Of a stretch of DNA of 60,573 bases, positions 7,425 to 15,951 are shown in pieces. The notes beneath the pieces were generated by a model. The model was given only the letters and a program-made list of their open reading frames with translations, was not told the DNA's origin and made no database searches. The DNA is from DASSFG01 sp035547915. Its GTDB lineage: Bacteria; Planctomycetota; Planctomycetia; Pirellulales; JAICIG01. Numbering within the stretch: the stretch's first letter is position 1; each line of letters begins with the position of its first letter. The stretch spans positions 1 through 60,573 of the forward strand of contig DASZTS010000106.1 of assembly GCA_035547915.1 (NCBI GenBank). Direction: 5' to 3'. Made by a program: the position numbers and the translations under genes.

Positions 7425-9893
7425 ATGTTTGGATCAAAAGAACTCGCCATCTGGACCATGCTTGTCGGATGCGCGAGCATCGTACCAATTCATGCGAGCG
7501 CCGCGGAGCCACCGACCGCATCCGGCCCGATCCGTATCGAACCGACCACGGTGAAGCTGACTCATCCGCGCCGTCCACAGTCACTGATCGTCACGTCGAC
7601 CACGGCCGATGGCCGCGCCGTTGATCTGACCGCGCAGGCAACGTTCACGAGTAATAACTCGTCGATCGCCCGCGTCACGTCTCTCGGTTGGGTCGAGCCG
7701 GTGGCCACGGGGGAGGCCGATGTCACCGTCACGGCCGCAGGCCAAACGTCGACGGTGCACGTGAGTGTGCAACTGCCCGCGGTCACGCCGCTCAACAGCT
7801 TCCGCCATGATGTGATGCCGGCCTTATCCAAAGGTGGCTGTAACGCGGGCGCTTGCCACGGTTACTCGCTGGGTAAGAACGGCTTTAAGCTCTCCCTCCG
7901 CGGAGCCGACGCCGCGGCCGATTACCTTTCGCTCTCCGACGAGTTCTTCGAACGACGGATCAACCGTCACAATCCGCCGGCCAGCCTGTTGCTGGCGAAG
8001 CCCTTGGGCGACATGCCGCACAAAGGGGGCGTGCGTTTCGATCGGGGCAGCCTGCTCGAGGAATTGCTCGCCGGCTGGATCAGCGACGGCGCCCCCGACG
8101 ACACGGTCGCGCCAGTACAGATCGAGTCGCTACGCATCTATCCCACGTCGGTAGTGATCGGACCGGGCCAGCAGCACCAGCTTCAGCTCATCGCGCGCTA
8201 TTCCGACGGCAGCGAACGTGACGTGACCCGGCTCGGCATCTATACGGCCAACACCGAGCGCGTGGCCGGCGTGGATGACGAAGGGCTGGTCAGCACGCGG
8301 GAGTTGGGCGAGACTGCGGTCGTGGCCCGCTTCGAGCGAATCTTCGCCACCTCCAATTTCATCGTGCTCGAACCACGACCCGGTTTCGAACCGACTCCCG
8401 TGCCGAGCGACAATCTCATCGACCGACACGTGGTCGCCAAGCTCAACGATCTGCGCATCAAGCCGTCGGAAACGACCGACGATGTCCACTTTCTGCGTCG
8501 CGTGTACGTCGACCTGATCGGCGTGCAACCCAAGGCCGACGAACTCGCCGCGTTTCTCGCCGACGGTGCGGTCGACAAGCGGTCCAAGATCGTCGAAACG
8601 CTCTTCCAGCGGCCCGAATTCGTCGATCGCTGGTCGCTGAAATGGGGCGACCTGCTGCAAAATTCGCGCACCAACCTGAACGATCCGGCGACCTACGCGT
8701 TCCGCGAATGGATTCGCGTGGCGGTGGCCACGAACATGCCGCTCGACGAGTTCGCGCGGACGATTCTGAACAGCCGCGGAGGGACGTTCGACGATCCCAC
8801 GAGTGCTTACTTCGCCGTCAGCAAAGATACCGACGACACGTTGCAGCGTGCCACGCAGGTGTTCTGCGGCGTACGGATGCTCTGCGCCAAGTGTCATCCG
8901 CATCCATTCGAGAACTGGACGCAGACCGACTACTACGGCCTGCACAGCTTCTTCAACCAGTTGGGCGTGAAGGCCGACCAGCGGTTGGTCGGCGTGCCCA
9001 ATGCCAAGACGTTGATCGTGAACGTGGCGGTCGGCTCCTCCGTGAACCCGCGCACCGGCGCGGCGCAACCGCCTCGCTACCTGGGCGGCAGCGAACCGAC
9101 GATCGCAGCCAATACCGATCGACGCGCGGTCTATGCCCAGTGGCTCACCTCGGCCGAGAATCCGTTCTTCGCCCGCAGCATGACCAACCGCATCTGGAGC
9201 TACTTCTTCCATCGGGGCATCATCGATCCGGTCGACGACTTGCGAACGACAAACCCGCCGATCAATCCGGCCCTGCTCGATGCGCTGACAAAGGACTTCG
9301 TCGAGCACCGCTTCGATGTGCGGCATCTGATGCGGTCGATCGTCCTCTCGCAGACCTATCAACGCTCAAGTGCGACGAACGAAACCAATGCCCACGACGA
9401 TGCCAACTTCTCGCACTTCATCTCGCGGCGACTGCCGGCCGAGACACTGCTCGATTCACTCACGCAAGCGACCGGCGTGCCCGAGAATTTTGCCGGCGTG
9501 CCGGCGGGTTTCACGGCCGCGCAACTGCCCGACGCCGACGTGCAAAGCGACTTCCTCAACCTGTTCGGCAAGCCGCAGCGCATGGAAGCCTGTGAGTGCG
9601 AACGCGACGACGGCTCGAACATGTTGCAGGCCCTGCATTTCATCAATGGGCCGACGATCCTCGGAAAGCTGACGAACCCCGGCGGCCGACTGGCAACGCT
9701 CGTCAAGCAACAGACCGATAATCGGGCCTTGATCGAGCAGATCTATCTATGGTCCGTGGTGCGTCCGCCGGATGCCAAGGAGGTCGAAGTGGCGTTGACG
9801 TTTTTCAACTCCAAGCCCGACCACCGCGACCAGGCGGCCCAGGATCTGATGTGGGCGTTGCTCAACAGCCGCGATTTTTTGATGGTCCATTGA
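7425..9893 (+). CDS. DUF1549/DUF1553 protein with bacterial Ig-like (BIG2) domains and c-type haem motifs
   Basis: 822 residues with a signal peptide (MLVGCASIVPIHASA). Residues about 35-125 form a BIG2-like domain (TTVKLTHPRRPQSL and onward). The motif CNAGACH follows at about 139, a CX4CH haem-like signature usual at this place in planctomycete DUF1549 proteins. A second BIG2-like unit covers about 240-325. DUF1549 then includes LRRVYVDLIGVQP and CAKCHPHPFENW, a canonical CXXCH site. DUF1553 closes the protein with SMTNRIWSYFFHRGI and the ending SRDFLMVH. The stop TGA shares one base with the ATG of the next gene, so the two are translationally coupled. Members are thought to be periplasmic or paryphoplasmic redox proteins; no substrate is known. 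Confidence 0.93.
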   Translation: MFGSKELAIWTMLVGCASIVPIHASAAEPPTASGPIRIEPTTVKLTHPRRPQSLIVTSTTADGRAVDLTAQATFTSNNSSIARVTSLGWVEPVATGEADVTVTAAGQTSTVHVSVQLPAVTPLNSFRHDVMPALSKGGCNAGACHGYSLGKNGFKLSLRGADAAADYLSLSDEFFERRINRHNPPASLLLAKPLGDMPHKGGVRFDRGSLLEELLAGWISDGAPDDTVAPVQIESLRIYPTSVVIGPGQQHQLQLIARYSDGSERDVTRLGIYTANTERVAGVDDEGLVSTRELGETAVVARFERIFATSNFIVLEPRPGFEPTPVPSDNLIDRHVVAKLNDLRIKPSETTDDVHFLRRVYVDLIGVQPKADELAAFLADGAVDKRSKIVETLFQRPEFVDRWSLKWGDLLQNSRTNLNDPATYAFREWIRVAVATNMPLDEFARTILNSRGGTFDDPTSAYFAVSKDTDDTLQRATQVFCGVRMLCAKCHPHPFENWTQTDYYGLHSFFNQLGVKADQRLVGVPNAKTLIVNVAVGSSVNPRTGAAQPPRYLGGSEPTIAANTDRRAVYAQWLTSAENPFFARSMTNRIWSYFFHRGIIDPVDDLRTTNPPINPALLDALTKDFVEHRFDVRHLMRSIVLSQTYQRSSATNETNAHDDANFSHFISRRLPAETLLDSLTQATGVPENFAGVPAGFTAAQLPDADVQSDFLNLFGKPQRMEACECERDDGSNMLQALHFINGPTILGKLTNPGGRLATLVKQQTDNRALIEQIYLWSVVRPPDAKEVEVALTFFNSKPDHRDQAAQDLMWALLNSRDFLMVH

Positions 9894-11380
9894 TGGCTCG
9901 CCTGCGCATGAGGATCAACGGCTTGGTCGGAGAATCGCTAGTACGACGCCCCGTTGCTGCCACATACCGGCGGCGCGTGGTGGGCGCGGTGTCGTGCTTG
10001 CTCGTGCTCTTCCCGAGCGGTACACCAGGACCCGGCTTCGCCGATTCTGGTGTTCCGGCCGAGATCAGCTATCGCCAGACCGTCTGGCCGGTCCTCAAGC
10101 GCCACTGCTGGGGTTGCCACTCGTCCGCCAAGGCCGAGGGCGGTCTTAAGTTGGATACCGTCGCCGATATGCTCAAGGGGGGGGACAGTGGTCCGCTCTT
10201 CGAACCGGCCAAGCCCGACGAGAGCTTGCTTGTGAAGATGATCGCCGGCCCGACGCCCGAGATGCCCAAAAACAGTCCGCCGCTTTCCGCCGAAAAGGTG
10301 AACCTTCTCAAGCGATGGATTCTGGCGGGCGCGAAGGACGATTCGCCGCCGGTCCCCGCCACAACCGTCTCCGCCCCGCCGGCCGCCTATAAATATCCGG
10401 TCGCCGTGACGAGCGTGTCGCTGACGCCGGATGGCAAGCTGGCGGCGGCCGCCTGCCGCAGTGAAGTGGTGTTGGTAGACATCGATGGCGAAACGCCGGC
10501 TCGCCGCCTGCCGACCGACTGCGATCTGTTGTCGCATGTCGAATTCAGTCCCGACGGATCGCTCATGGCCGCGGTCGGCGGAGTGCCCGGCCTCTACGGC
10601 GAGGTGCGATTCCTCCGCGTCGCAGACGGCGCGGTCCTGTCGGCTCGCCGGATCGGCCACGATACGCTCTTCCGCGGCAGCTTTTCGCCCGACGGCCGGG
10701 CCATCGCCGTGGCGGGACCGGACGGCGCGGTCCACGTCGTGCCGGTCGACGCGGCGGGTGAGGTGGGCCACTTCGAGTTGCACAGCGACTGGGCGTTCGA
10801 CGTCGCCTACAGTCCCGACGGCAAGCTGCTCGTCTCGGCGGGGCGAGACAAGGCGACCAAGGTCAGTTCGGCCGACGACGGCCATCTGATCCGAGCACTC
10901 GACTCCTCGCCCGATTTCGTCGGCTGCGTGGCCTGCGATGAGCAATTCGCCGTCTCTGCCGGCCGCGCACGGACGCTCATCGGCTATGAGTTGAAGATTG
11001 CCTTCCAGGGAATCGAGATCGCCGGCGCTGGTAACGGTGCGCAGCCGGTCACACGGCGCGACCAATATGCAAAACCTTTCGAGGGTCCGCCCGGTGTGGT
11101 GCTCGATCTGGCAACGAGCGGCGACCGCAAACATCTGGCTGTCGCCGGGGCGTTTGGTGAAATCCGGGTCTACCAGCTTGCCACTCGGCAGCGAACGGCG
11201 ACAATCACGGGCATACCGAATCCCGTTTTCGCCGTAGCCCTCAATGCCGACGGCAGTCGTCTGGCCGCCGGCACCAAGAGCGGTCGGTTGGAGATCTATG
11301 ACGTCGCCTCCGCAAAGCCCATCAAATCGGTCGTGGCGGTGCCGATGATGCCGGCGCCGGTCGAGCCGGCTTCCAAGTGA
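9893..11380 (+). CDS. planctomycete c-type cytochrome domain fused to a WD40 beta-propeller
   Basis: 495 residues from the ATG that overlaps the previous stop codon (TGATG). After a signal segment (VVGAVSCLLVLFPSG) comes the planctomycete cytochrome C domain with CWGCHSSAKAEGGLKLD, a CXXCH haem site, and PEMPKNSPPLSAEKVNLL. From about residue 165 on, WD40-like repeats follow with blades such as VAYSPDGKLLVSAGRDKATK and ALNADGSRLAAGTKSG. This architecture is standard in DUF1501/DUF1549 clusters, where the cytochrome could pass electrons to or from the DUF1549 partner; that is inference. The GTGA at 11377-11380 is both its stop and the start of the bestrophin gene. Confidence 0.93.
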   Translation: MARLRMRINGLVGESLVRRPVAATYRRRVVGAVSCLLVLFPSGTPGPGFADSGVPAEISYRQTVWPVLKRHCWGCHSSAKAEGGLKLDTVADMLKGGDSGPLFEPAKPDESLLVKMIAGPTPEMPKNSPPLSAEKVNLLKRWILAGAKDDSPPVPATTVSAPPAAYKYPVAVTSVSLTPDGKLAAAACRSEVVLVDIDGETPARRLPTDCDLLSHVEFSPDGSLMAAVGGVPGLYGEVRFLRVADGAVLSARRIGHDTLFRGSFSPDGRAIAVAGPDGAVHVVPVDAAGEVGHFELHSDWAFDVAYSPDGKLLVSAGRDKATKVSSADDGHLIRALDSSPDFVGCVACDEQFAVSAGRARTLIGYELKIAFQGIEIAGAGNGAQPVTRRDQYAKPFEGPPGVVLDLATSGDRKHLAVAGAFGEIRVYQLATRQRTATITGIPNPVFAVALNADGSRLAAGTKSGRLEIYDVASAKPIKSVVAVPMMPAPVEPASK

Positions 11381-12315
11381 CAACAGCCAAGTGGTCAAAC
11401 CCGGTCGGCGCTGCCCCTTCGGTGCCTCCCAGCGGCCTCGATTTCTGGCGCGAGTTGGTCACCCCTTTTGGGCCGGCCGGTTGGCGGATTATGATCCGTG
11501 TGCTGGTCTTCGGCGTACTGGCGGCGCTGGTGTGGGGGATCGAGTCGGCCACCGACACTTCGGTGGCGATCGACCTGACTCCCTATGAAATCGCCGGCGT
11601 GACCCTGAGCCTGCTTCTCGTGCTGCGGACCAACGCGGGTTACGAGCGATGGTGGGAAGCTCGAAAGCTCTGGGGCGGGATAACGAATCAATGCCGCGAC
11701 CTGGTCGTGGTTGCGCTGGCGACCGGATCGCGCGACCGGCAGTGGCGAGAACAGATCGCGCGTTGGACGGCGGCCTTCGCGCACGTCGTCCGCCGTAACC
11801 TGCGGGGCGAACGGCAACTGCCCGAGCTGGCCGCTCTGTTGGGAGAGGCGGAAGCCGCTCGTGTCGCCGTGGCCGTGCACATGCCGAGCTACGTCTCGGC
11901 GAAGATCGCGGCTCAGCTCGCCGCGGCGCTTGAGCGTGAAGAGATCTCCGGCTTCGCCTTCTTGGAGGCCGACCGAGATCGGGCCCTGTTGCTCGATCAC
12001 GCCGGCGGCTGCGAGCGCATCGCGGCGACGCCCCTCCCGCAAGCCTATGTCATCAAGATCCGGCAGCTCGTGTTTCTGTTTCTGGTGGCCTTACCGTTCG
12101 CCTTGATCTCCCGAGTCGGCTGGCTGACGCCCCTGATTACCATCATCACGGCCTATCCGCTGTTGGCGCTCGACGAGATCGGCGCCGAGTTGCAGCGGCC
12201 CTTCTCGACCAGTGCCTTGAATCACTTGCCGCTCGATGACGTGTGCGCTACCATTGAGCGGAATCTGTTGGCCCAACTCGAGTTCGAGCCGCCGCCGAGC
12301 CAAGACTATGCGTAA
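11377..12315 (+). CDS. bestrophin-family anion channel (RFP-TM, UPF0187)
   Basis: 312 residues from a GTG start that overlaps the upstream stop by four bases. Family landmarks are FWRELVTPFGPAGWRIMIRV, the first membrane helix VLVFGVLAALVWG, then LLLVLRTNAGYERWWEARKL, the most conserved bestrophin block, and late helices FLVALPFALISRVG and PLITIITAYPLLALDEIG. The ending DEIGAELQRPF is also typical. Bestrophins form pentameric channels for chloride and bicarbonate; some bacterial members conduct cations, and the sequence does not settle this. The 3' end overlaps the carbonic anhydrase gene by eight bases, which suggests a bicarbonate-related job. Confidence 0.93.
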   Translation: MTTAKWSNPVGAAPSVPPSGLDFWRELVTPFGPAGWRIMIRVLVFGVLAALVWGIESATDTSVAIDLTPYEIAGVTLSLLLVLRTNAGYERWWEARKLWGGITNQCRDLVVVALATGSRDRQWREQIARWTAAFAHVVRRNLRGERQLPELAALLGEAEAARVAVAVHMPSYVSAKIAAQLAAALEREEISGFAFLEADRDRALLLDHAGGCERIAATPLPQAYVIKIRQLVFLFLVALPFALISRVGWLTPLITIITAYPLLALDEIGAELQRPFSTSALNHLPLDDVCATIERNLLAQLEFEPPPSQDYA

Positions 12316-12973
12316 ACTCTTGCGGGGCATTGTGGAGTTTCGCGAGAATTCGTTGCCGCAATACGCGGAACGTTTTCGTGAGCTTTCTTCAGGCCAGGCA
12401 CCCGACGCGCTACTCATCACCTGCTCGGATAGCCGTGTCGTGCCCGAATTGCTGGCGTCGACCGATCCGGGCGATCTGTTCGTGGTGCGCAACGTGGGGA
12501 ACATGGTGCCTCCCGCGACGATCGACGGCAGCTCGACCGGCGATCTCTCGGAGGCCAGTGCCATCGAATTCTCGGTGCTCGTGCTCAACGTGCGCGACAT
12601 CATCGTCTGCGGCCATTCGGAATGCGGAGCGATGAAGGCCGTCGTGGGCCCGGCTCCCGTGGGTGGCACGCCCAATCTGCACAAGTGGCTCCATCATTGC
12701 ACGTCGGCCGCCTTCCGGCTCGATCAGGAAGGCCCGCTCGATCGCTCGCTGAGCGTCCATGACCAGTTGTCGCAACTCAACGTGCTGGTACAACTCGAGC
12801 ACCTCATGTCGTACTCGATCGTGCAAGAGCGCGTGAAGCGTGGGACGCTACACCTCAGCGGTTGGTGGTTTGATATTGCCACAGGCGAGATGCTGGCCTA
12901 CATGCGTGAATCGCGTTCGTTCGAACGCATCGACCGCGCCCTGGTCGAGCGGTTTCTCCAGCAGCGCGACTGA
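12308..12973 (+). CDS. beta-class carbonic anhydrase
   Basis: 221 residues from the ATG inside the end of the bestrophin gene (ATGCGTAA overlap). The beta-class motifs are intact: CSDSRV with zinc ligand C39 and the D41-R43 dyad, then GHSECGAM with zinc ligands H103 and C106. VVRNVGNMVPP and the LEHLMSYSIVQERV helix are also family-typical. It converts CO2 and bicarbonate. No signal peptide is present, so it should be cytoplasmic. The overlap with the bestrophin gene implies coupled translation and a linked function in bicarbonate movement or pH control. The frame stays open 24 codons upstream of this ATG, but that part is bestrophin coding sequence read in another frame. Confidence 0.95.
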   Translation: MRKLLRGIVEFRENSLPQYAERFRELSSGQAPDALLITCSDSRVVPELLASTDPGDLFVVRNVGNMVPPATIDGSSTGDLSEASAIEFSVLVLNVRDIIVCGHSECGAMKAVVGPAPVGGTPNLHKWLHHCTSAAFRLDQEGPLDRSLSVHDQLSQLNVLVQLEHLMSYSIVQERVKRGTLHLSGWWFDIATGEMLAYMRESRSFERIDRALVERFLQQRD

Positions 12974-13166
12974 AGACTTTGCGGCTCCTACCCCATTTCC
13001 AGTCAATCGGCAGCCTGAAATCGACAAGGTCGCCAAACGGCCGGAAGAAATGGGCAGTGATTACCTCTACCGGCGGCCGGCCAGGGTTGCTCCGCGGAAC
13101 AGGGCAGGATAGAAACGTAAGAATCGGCCCGCCAAAAAAGCCTCCCTCCGCTTGCAAAGAAAACCT

Positions 13167-14261
13167 ATGTCGAACGTCATCGACCTGCGCAGCGATACCC
13201 TCACGAAACCGACACCCGGCATGCGGGCGGCAATCGCCGCGGCCGAGGTGGGTGACGATGTGTTCGGCGAAGACCCGACCGTACTGCGGCTGGAAGAAAC
13301 GATTGCCGGTCTGCTCGGCAAAGAGAAAGCCCTCTTCGTGCCGTCGGGCACGATGTCGAATCAGATCGGCGTGCGCGTGCATTGTTCGCCGGGCGACGAA
13401 TTCCTGTGCGAGACGAGCTGTCACATCTATCAATACGAGCAGGGTGCCTTCGCGCAGCTCAGCGGCGTGGTGGCCCGGACCGTCGACGGCGAGTTCGGCG
13501 TGCTGCGGCTGGAGCAGCTCGTGGGCCTCATCCGGCCCGAGAATGTCCATCATGTTCGCACTCGGCTGGTCTGCTTGGAGAATACGCACAACCGTGGGGG
13601 CGGGCGCGTGCAGCCCTACGAAGAAGTGGAACGCATCTGTACGTGGGCCCATGCCAACGGACTGTCGACCCATCTCGACGGTGCCCGCCTGTTCAACGCC
13701 GTCGTGGCAACGGGGATCGCCGCCGACAAGTGGGCCAGCCATTTCGACACGGTCAGCGTCTGTTTCTCGAAGGGGCTCGGGGCACCGATTGGGTCGGCCC
13801 TGGCCGGTCCGCGTGAGTTGATCGAGCGAGCCCATCGGCACCGCAAGCTGTTCGGTGGCGGCATGCGGCAAGCGGGCGTGATCGCCGCCGCGGCCGTCTA
13901 TGCCCTGGAGCACCACATCGAGCGGCTGGCCGAAGATCACGCGGCCGCACGCCGCCTGGGCGACCTGATTCGCCAGATCGACGGCCTTGAGCTACGGCCG
14001 CCGCAGATCGACACCAACCTGGTGATCTACCGCGTCGATCCGCGGCTCGGCACCGGCGCCGAATTCTCCGCCCGCCTCAAACGCCGCGGATTGCTGATCA
14101 GCGCCTTCGGCGGACAGTTGATGCGGGCCGTCACGCACCTCGATGTGAATGCCGCCGATATCGAGCGTGCCGGCCAAATCCTCCGCGAAGTCGCCGCCGA
14201 GTCGCCCGTGGGCCGGCCGATCGACCCCGCGCCGCAGTCGGCCTACGCTCAGGCCAAGTAA
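13167..14261 (+). CDS. ltaE: low-specificity L-threonine aldolase (PLP-dependent)
   Basis: 364 residues. It starts SNVIDLRSDTLTKPT as in this fold-type I PLP family, with GDDVFGEDPTV next. The cofactor sites are FVPSGTMSNQ (about 58-67), THLDGARLFN around D171, which binds the pyridine nitrogen, and VSVCFSKGLGAPIGS with Schiff-base Lys202. It should cleave threonine or allo-threonine to glycine and acetaldehyde in the cytoplasm. I chose the ATG at 13167; an in-frame TTG lies 15 bases upstream without a better ribosome binding site. It follows the carbonic anhydrase gene by 193 bases and is probably a separate unit. Confidence 0.94.
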   Translation: MSNVIDLRSDTLTKPTPGMRAAIAAAEVGDDVFGEDPTVLRLEETIAGLLGKEKALFVPSGTMSNQIGVRVHCSPGDEFLCETSCHIYQYEQGAFAQLSGVVARTVDGEFGVLRLEQLVGLIRPENVHHVRTRLVCLENTHNRGGGRVQPYEEVERICTWAHANGLSTHLDGARLFNAVVATGIAADKWASHFDTVSVCFSKGLGAPIGSALAGPRELIERAHRHRKLFGGGMRQAGVIAAAAVYALEHHIERLAEDHAAARRLGDLIRQIDGLELRPPQIDTNLVIYRVDPRLGTGAEFSARLKRRGLLISAFGGQLMRAVTHLDVNAADIERAGQILREVAAESPVGRPIDPAPQSAYAQAK

Positions 14262-14463
14262 GGGCCTACGGCCTGTCGCCACAATCAGGCAGTGGTGCCG
14301 CTTTTCGCCGCGGCTCGCCCGCCTGTTTCCGACACGGTGGACAGGTTGAGCACCTCCGCCGCTTAGGAAGGTGCGAGAAAGCGAATGCGGATACTGCGCA
14401 GATTCCGGTTCGCCGTCGCGCCAGTGCGGCGAACATCCCCGTGACGATAAAAGGAGCATCGGT

Positions 14464-15864
14464 ATGAGTGTGGAGCACGTACGAAACCTGATCATCGGTA
14501 GCGGCGTGGCGGGCAAGATCATCGCGTGGACGCTATCCACACAGGGTCAGAAATCGGCCGTCGTCGAACGCGCGATGATCGGCGGTTCCTGTCCGAACGT
14601 GGCCTGCCTGCCCAGCAAGAACGTCATCTATAGCGCCAAGGCCGTCTCGCTCGTCGACCCGCAACGGGGGCTCGGCGTCGTGCATGGGCAGGTGCAAGTC
14701 GACATGGCCGGCGTTGTGCGCCGCAAACGGAAGATGGTCGACGGGCTGGTCGAAATACACCTCCGCAACTTCGAGAACAGCGGTGCCGAGCTGATCATGG
14801 GCGAGGCACAATTCACCGCGCCGAAGACCGTGCGCGTCGCGCTCAATGCCGGCGGCACGCGCGAGCTGCAAGGTGAGCGGGTCTTCATCAACGTCGGGAC
14901 GCGCGCCACCGTTCCCGATATACCGGGGCTCGCCGCCGCCGCTCCCCTGACCCATGTCGAGGCCTTGAACCTGGAACGCCTTCCGGCCCACCTTGTGATT
15001 CTCGGCGGAGGCTACGTCGGTCTCGAATTCGCCCAAGCGATGCGGCGTTTCGGCAGCCGTGTGACGATCATCGAGCGCGGCGATCGCCTGCTCGTGCGGG
15101 AAGATCCCGATGTGTCGGAGGCACTCTTGAGTTTATTGAATGACGAAGGTGTCGAGGTCCTGTTGCAGACCTCGGTGCTGCGTGTCACGGGCCGTTCGGG
15201 ATCGGGCGTCTCGCTCCAGGTGTGCGTGGGTGACGCCGAGCGAACGCTCGAAGCGTCCGACATCTTGGTGGCGGCCGGCCGCACGCCCAACACCGATCGG
15301 CTCGACGTGGCCAAGGCGGGTGTTGAATTGGACGGCCGAGGCTACGTGCGCGTCAACGAAAAGCTCCAGACCACCGCGGCCGACGTCTGGGCGACGGGCG
15401 AGTGTGCTGGCAGTCCGCAGTTCACGCACGTCGGCGAAGACGATTGTCGCGTCGTACTCGACAACCTGGCCGGCGGCAACCGGACCACGCGCGGCCGGGT
15501 CATTCCATATTGCTTGTTCACCGATCCGGAATTGGCCCACGTCGGCCTGAACGAAACGGAGGCCCGGGCCGGCAACGTCCCCTTCCGCATCGCGCGGGCG
15601 CCGATGGCCACGGTGTTGCGGATGCATACGCTCTCAGAGACGCGCGGCTTCATGAAGGCGCTCGTCGGTCGCGACGACCGTATCTTGGGCTTCACGGCAT
15701 TCGGTGCGGAAGCGAGTGAGATGATGGCGGTGGTGCAGACGGCCATGATCGGGCGGCTGCCGTACACGGCGCTGCGCGACGCGATCTTCACCCATCCCAC
15801 CGCGGCCGAAGGATTGATCGGACTTTTTTCGGGTCCGCTCGTGGAACCCACGGTCGAAAAGTAA
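14464..15864 (+). CDS. pyridine nucleotide-disulfide oxidoreductase, mercuric-reductase/dihydrolipoamide-dehydrogenase-like
   Basis: 466 residues, preceded by AAAGGAG about 10 bases before the ATG. FAD-binding GSGVAGK lies at about 12-18. The redox-active disulfide is in GGSCPNVACLPSK with C43 and C48, spaced as in the lipoamide dehydrogenase and mercuric reductase group. The NAD(P)-binding GGGYVGLEFAQ is near residue 181. A second FAD contact (about residues 310-320) reads TTAADVWATGEC, and the C-terminal dimerisation domain ends with IFTHPTAAEGL, containing the His-Pro base pair of the family. It lacks an N-terminal HMA domain and the C-terminal cysteine pair needed for Hg(II), so true mercuric reductase activity is unlikely. 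No lipoyl partner genes are nearby. Confidence 0.92.
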   Translation: MSVEHVRNLIIGSGVAGKIIAWTLSTQGQKSAVVERAMIGGSCPNVACLPSKNVIYSAKAVSLVDPQRGLGVVHGQVQVDMAGVVRRKRKMVDGLVEIHLRNFENSGAELIMGEAQFTAPKTVRVALNAGGTRELQGERVFINVGTRATVPDIPGLAAAAPLTHVEALNLERLPAHLVILGGGYVGLEFAQAMRRFGSRVTIIERGDRLLVREDPDVSEALLSLLNDEGVEVLLQTSVLRVTGRSGSGVSLQVCVGDAERTLEASDILVAAGRTPNTDRLDVAKAGVELDGRGYVRVNEKLQTTAADVWATGECAGSPQFTHVGEDDCRVVLDNLAGGNRTTRGRVIPYCLFTDPELAHVGLNETEARAGNVPFRIARAPMATVLRMHTLSETRGFMKALVGRDDRILGFTAFGAEASEMMAVVQTAMIGRLPYTALRDAIFTHPTAAEGLIGLFSGPLVEPTVEK

Positions 15865-15876
15865 GCGGCGGCACAA

Positions 15877-15895
15877 ACGCGGCGGGACGCCGCGT
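15877..15895. terminator. hairpin between convergent genes, terminator-like
   Basis: ACGCGGCG (15877-15884), GGA loop, CGCCGCGT (15888-15895): a perfect 8-bp stem with a 3-base loop, 12 bases after the oxidoreductase stop and before the convergent radical SAM gene. There is no T-run, so it may be a REP-like palindrome or a bidirectional transcription block. Confidence 0.45.
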
Positions 15896-15951
15896 CTAGC
15901 TAGATGGGGCATCTCGCCGCATTAGCGTGCGGGTTCCGGCTTCAGCCGCGC

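Noticed and set aside
9938..11398. Minus-strand open frame of 486 codons opposite the cytochrome-WD40 gene
   Set aside because: The plus strand has CXXCH and WD40 blades; the antisense frame has only low-complexity charged sequence.
14464..15864. Mercury resistance function for the flavoprotein
   Set aside because: No N-terminal metal-binding domain, no C-terminal cysteine pair and no mer genes nearby; only the core fold is shared.
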